A DNA stretch of 5,769 bases. Source: Oscillospiraceae bacterium (GTDB lineage Bacteria > Bacillota > Clostridia > Oscillospirales > Oscillospiraceae). Both the position numbers and the translations under genes were made by a program. Numbering within the stretch: the first letter of the stretch is position 1; the number at the start of each line of letters is the position of its first letter. The stretch is taken from assembly GCA_029065305.1 (NCBI GenBank), contig JAIEIQ010000116.1, positions 1 to 5,769 on the forward strand, given 5' to 3'. The notes below the pieces were generated by a model, which searched no databases, was not told the DNA's origin, and saw only the letters and a program-made list of their open reading frames with translations. Below are positions 4,122 through 5,769 of this stretch, in pieces.

Positions 4122-5769
4122 CAACGTCCAAGCGGCCTTGCAAATGGCGGACAGCGCCGCCCGGCAGATCACAAGCAGCTATCAAGAGTGGACCGCCTTT
4201 CTCGCCACGGCGGGGCGGCTCTACAAATACCCCTTCCCGGAACAGCTGATGATCTACACCCAGCGGCCCGAAGCCACCGCCTGCGCGGAGTGGGACTTCT
4301 GGAACAAGCGGATGCGCCGGTACATCCGGCGCGGCTCCAGGGGTATCGCCCTCATTGACAACAGCCGGGGCAAGCCCGCCCTGCGCTATGTGTTCGACGT
4401 GGCCGACACAGACCGGAAGGATGAAAAGGGACTGAATCCCAACCTCTGGCAGTACCGGGAGGAACACCAAGACATAGTGACGGCGGCGCTGGAGGAACGC
4501 TTTGAGGTATCCGGCGCGGACGGCCTCACAGACCAGCTGGGGCAGATTGCCGCGCAGCTGGCGGGCGAATATTGGACCGACCACCAGTACGACCTCCTCC
4601 ACATCGTTGACGGCTCCTTCCTGGAGGAGTATGATGAATTGAACATCGAAATGGCGTTCCGCAGCGCCGCCACGGTCAGCATCGCCTATACCCTCATGTC
4701 CCGCTGTGGCCTGGAACCGGAAAACTACTTCCAGCATGAAGATTTTTTAAGTATTTTCGATTTCAATACCAGGAACACCGTGACCGCCCTGGGTATGGCG
4801 ATCAGCCAGTCCAGCGAACAGGTGCTGCGGCAGATTGAGAGGACCGTCAAACAGTATGAGCGCACAAAAGGCGCGGAGAGGAGTACGGAGTATGAAGAAC
4901 GAGCTGACCTACACCCAAGCGGGGGATTACCTGTTTCCCAACGTGGCACTGCCGGAGCAGCCGGACCGGGACCTGGGGAAGTACGGGAGGATGCGCCTGC
5001 GGTACTTGAAGGAACACCGCCCGGTACTGTGGGGGACCATGGCGATGGACGGGACCCTGTTCAGCCACTGTCTGGAGATCGAGGACGCGGCCAGCAGCCG
5101 TCTGGAGGCCATGATGCCCCAGCTGGCGAAGGCGGCGGGGGCCACGGAGCAGCTGAAAGCCAGCGACCAGATGGCGTGGGTGGGACTGATGAACAGCTGC
5201 AAGGCCCAGGCGGAGGAGATTATTTTGTCGGAGCTGGTTTACAGCTGAGTTTCATGCCCCCGGAAATTCCGTCCCAGCGGGAACAGATGGAGGCTATCCC
5301 GGAAGCAGAGAGCGCGGACGCGCCCTCTGCTTTTTCTGTTCCCCAGGAGGAGGCCCCGGCGGGACATGCGCCCATGCCTGCCAGTATGGGCTTTCGGGAG
5401 GACTATGAAGCTGTGAAAAAGGCCCATCCCGGCAACATCGTACTGTACCAGCTGGGGGACTTCTATGAGATGTTCGGACCGGATGCGCGGGTGGCCTCCT
5501 TTGAGCTGGAGCTGATGCTCACCCAGCGCAATTTCCCTGATACGGGCCGCGTGGCCATGTGCGGCATCCCTGGCCACAAGCTGGACGAGTATGTGCAGAA
5601 GCTCCGGGACCGCCATGATGTGACGGTCTCCAGCATTGGGCCGGACGGAGAGCGGCGCACCGTCTCCTATCTCTCCGTGGAGCATGAAGCCAGGAACGCC
5701 CGCGAAGCGGAGGCCCAGGAGGAAACCACGCCCGTCCATGTGCCGGGGGCCTCGCCTCCCATCCCAGCC
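4111..5769 (+). CDS. N-terminal 553 codons of a giant element protein with ArdC-N-like and MutS-I domains (3'-truncated by window edge)
   Basis: The frame stays open from ATG 4111 to the window end with no stop. Residues 41-83 (PFPEQLMIYTQRP, W61/W64, IRRGSRGIALID) resemble the ArdC-N segment of the gene two upstream. Residues 84-258 are a well-ordered, mixed helical region (LWQYREEHQDIVTAALEER, FLEEYDELNIEMAFRSAATV, then VLRQIERTVKQYE). Residues 261-380 are a Gly/Pro-rich linker; in 271-370 I count 30 Gly and 12 Pro. This is exactly where tnpV is encoded in another frame. Residues about 429-507 are a MutS domain-I module with GDFYEMF (449-455) and AMCGIPGHK (482-490). Related proteins that I recall from gut Clostridia elements continue for over a thousand residues with helicase (SNF2/DEAD) and N6-adenine methylase regions. 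That continuation is expected here but not visible. Role inferred: DNA processing or protection during transfer. Confidence 0.85.
   Translation, partial: MGSNNVQAALQMADSAARQITSSYQEWTAFLATAGRLYKYPFPEQLMIYTQRPEATACAEWDFWNKRMRRYIRRGSRGIALIDNSRGKPALRYVFDVADTDRKDEKGLNPNLWQYREEHQDIVTAALEERFEVSGADGLTDQLGQIAAQLAGEYWTDHQYDLLHIVDGSFLEEYDELNIEMAFRSAATVSIAYTLMSRCGLEPENYFQHEDFLSIFDFNTRNTVTALGMAISQSSEQVLRQIERTVKQYERTKGAERSTEYEERADLHPSGGLPVSQRGTAGAAGPGPGEVREDAPAVLEGTPPGTVGDHGDGRDPVQPLSGDRGRGQQPSGGHDAPAGEGGGGHGAAESQRPDGVGGTDEQLQGPGGGDYFVGAGLQLSFMPPEIPSQREQMEAIPEAESADAPSAFSVPQEEAPAGHAPMPASMGFREDYEAVKKAHPGNIVLYQLGDFYEMFGPDARVASFELELMLTQRNFPDTGRVAMCGIPGHKLDEYVQKLRDRHDVTVSSIGPDGERRTVSYLSVEHEARNAREAEAQEETTPVHVPGASPPIPA
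4877..4883 (+). promoter_or_regulatory. Ribosome binding site for nested tnpV
   Basis: AGAGGAG at 4877-4883 lies 8 bases before ATG 4892. Upstream in-frame ATGs exist at 4835 and 4856, but the family N-terminus (MKNELTYTQAGDY) begins at 4892, and only that start has well-placed Shine-Dalgarno spacing. The site itself is also read as codons of the giant protein. Confidence 0.75.
4892..5248 (+). CDS. tnpV: TnpV-family protein, complete gene nested inside the giant gene in another frame
   Basis: This 118-residue protein ends at TGA 5246-5248 and is read in the +1 frame relative to the surrounding gene. It matches TnpV (transposon-encoded protein TnpV, a name from the Tn4451 group) along its length: MKNELTYTQAGDYLFP at the start, LGKYGRMRLRYLKEHRP (28-44), helix LEIEDAASSRLEAMMPQLAK (61-80), and WVGLMNSCKAQAEEI towards the end (96-110). 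The length is normal for the family, no residues are missing and it has its own ribosome binding site, so it looks functional. The function of TnpV is not established to my knowledge; the family is small, soluble and mostly helical. No tnpX-type recombinase is in the window. The unusual point is that the whole gene lies within codons 261-380 of the giant frame without interrupting it. Confidence 0.88.
   Translation: MKNELTYTQAGDYLFPNVALPEQPDRDLGKYGRMRLRYLKEHRPVLWGTMAMDGTLFSHCLEIEDAASSRLEAMMPQLAKAAGATEQLKASDQMAWVGLMNSCKAQAEEIILSELVYS
5395..5631 (+). other. MutS domain-I (mismatch-recognition) module within the giant protein
   Basis: Residues 429-507 of the giant protein follow the N-terminal MutS pattern: YEAVKKAHPGNIVLYQLGDFYEMF, then DARVASFELELMLTQR, then MCGIPGHK, then LRDRHDVTV. 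The mismatch-wedging FxE motif of MutS is present as F451-Y452-E453. The usual tyrosine of the MutS PYH motif is replaced by Gly (GIPGHK). The MutS connector, clamp and ATPase domains do not follow within the visible part, so this is an isolated domain graft and not a MutS mismatch-repair protein. Confidence 0.85.

Larger units (their letters stand above)
1..5769 (+). mobile_element. Internal fragment of a clostridial integrative/conjugative element
   Basis: All the recognisable genes belong to families typical of Firmicutes conjugative transposons: cysteine-rich VLP, ArdC-N/zincin/YodL/DUF4316, TTRAP, TnpV and a giant MutS-I-containing protein. They lie on one strand with gaps of one base or with overlaps, as in a single accessory operon. 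No integrase, relaxase, attachment site or element terminus is visible, so the boundaries lie outside the window and the element type is inferred from gene content only. Confidence 0.85.

Noticed and set aside
4090..4737. Antisense open frame of 215 codons opposite the giant gene
   Set aside because: It is a shadow of GC-rich sense coding; the sense frame has ordered, family-like sequence and a good start.
4835..4891. Upstream in-frame extension of tnpV (ATG 4835 or 4856)
   Set aside because: The extra residues (MRGPSNSMSAQKARRGVRS) do not fit the TnpV N-terminus, and the well-spaced Shine-Dalgarno is the one serving ATG 4892.

Overview
The window reads as an internal piece of a clostridial integrative and conjugative element (a Tn4451/CTn-like accessory module). 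Every gene is on the + strand, tightly packed, and belongs to a family known mainly from such elements: cysteine-rich VLP, ArdC/zincin/YodL/DUF4316, TTRAP, TnpV and a giant ArdC-N-like/MutS-I protein. The GC-rich sequence, the strong AAAGGAG-type ribosome binding sites and the gene families suggest a GC-rich gut Clostridia host (Oscillospiraceae- or Lachnospiraceae-like). The host assignment is inference. Neither end of the element, no integrase and no relaxase is in view.

Layout: 1-264 is the C-terminal end of a cysteine-rich VLP protein. 265-391 is a 127-base untranslated leader. It contains two small hairpins and one arm of a perfect 12-bp inverted repeat (253-264 / 353-364), whose other arm covers the VLP stop codon. 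392-3880 is a 1162-residue GTG-started multidomain protein: ArdC-N-like ssDNA-binding domain, HEIGH zincin, two separate internal tandem duplications, unnamed modules, YodL-like domain, DUF4316-like tail. 3882-4121 is a 79-residue TTRAP-like protein. 4111-5769 is the first 553 codons of a very large protein that stays open to the window edge; it has an ArdC-N-like region, a Gly/Pro-rich linker and a MutS domain-I module. 4892-5248 is a complete tnpV gene lying wholly inside that reading frame, in a different frame.

Working together (inference): the genes form one operon with short or negative spacing and probable translational coupling. The two large proteins resemble the 'polyvalent proteins' of conjugative elements and phages, thought to enter the recipient with the DNA and protect or process it. 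The main point of interest is the nested tnpV. The conserved TnpV protein and the low-complexity linker of the giant protein are read from the same about 357 bases in two frames, which looks like overprinting. Secondary points are the mismatch-binding FxE motif kept in the MutS-I module, the repeated ArdC-N-like domain in neighbouring genes, and the leader fold.
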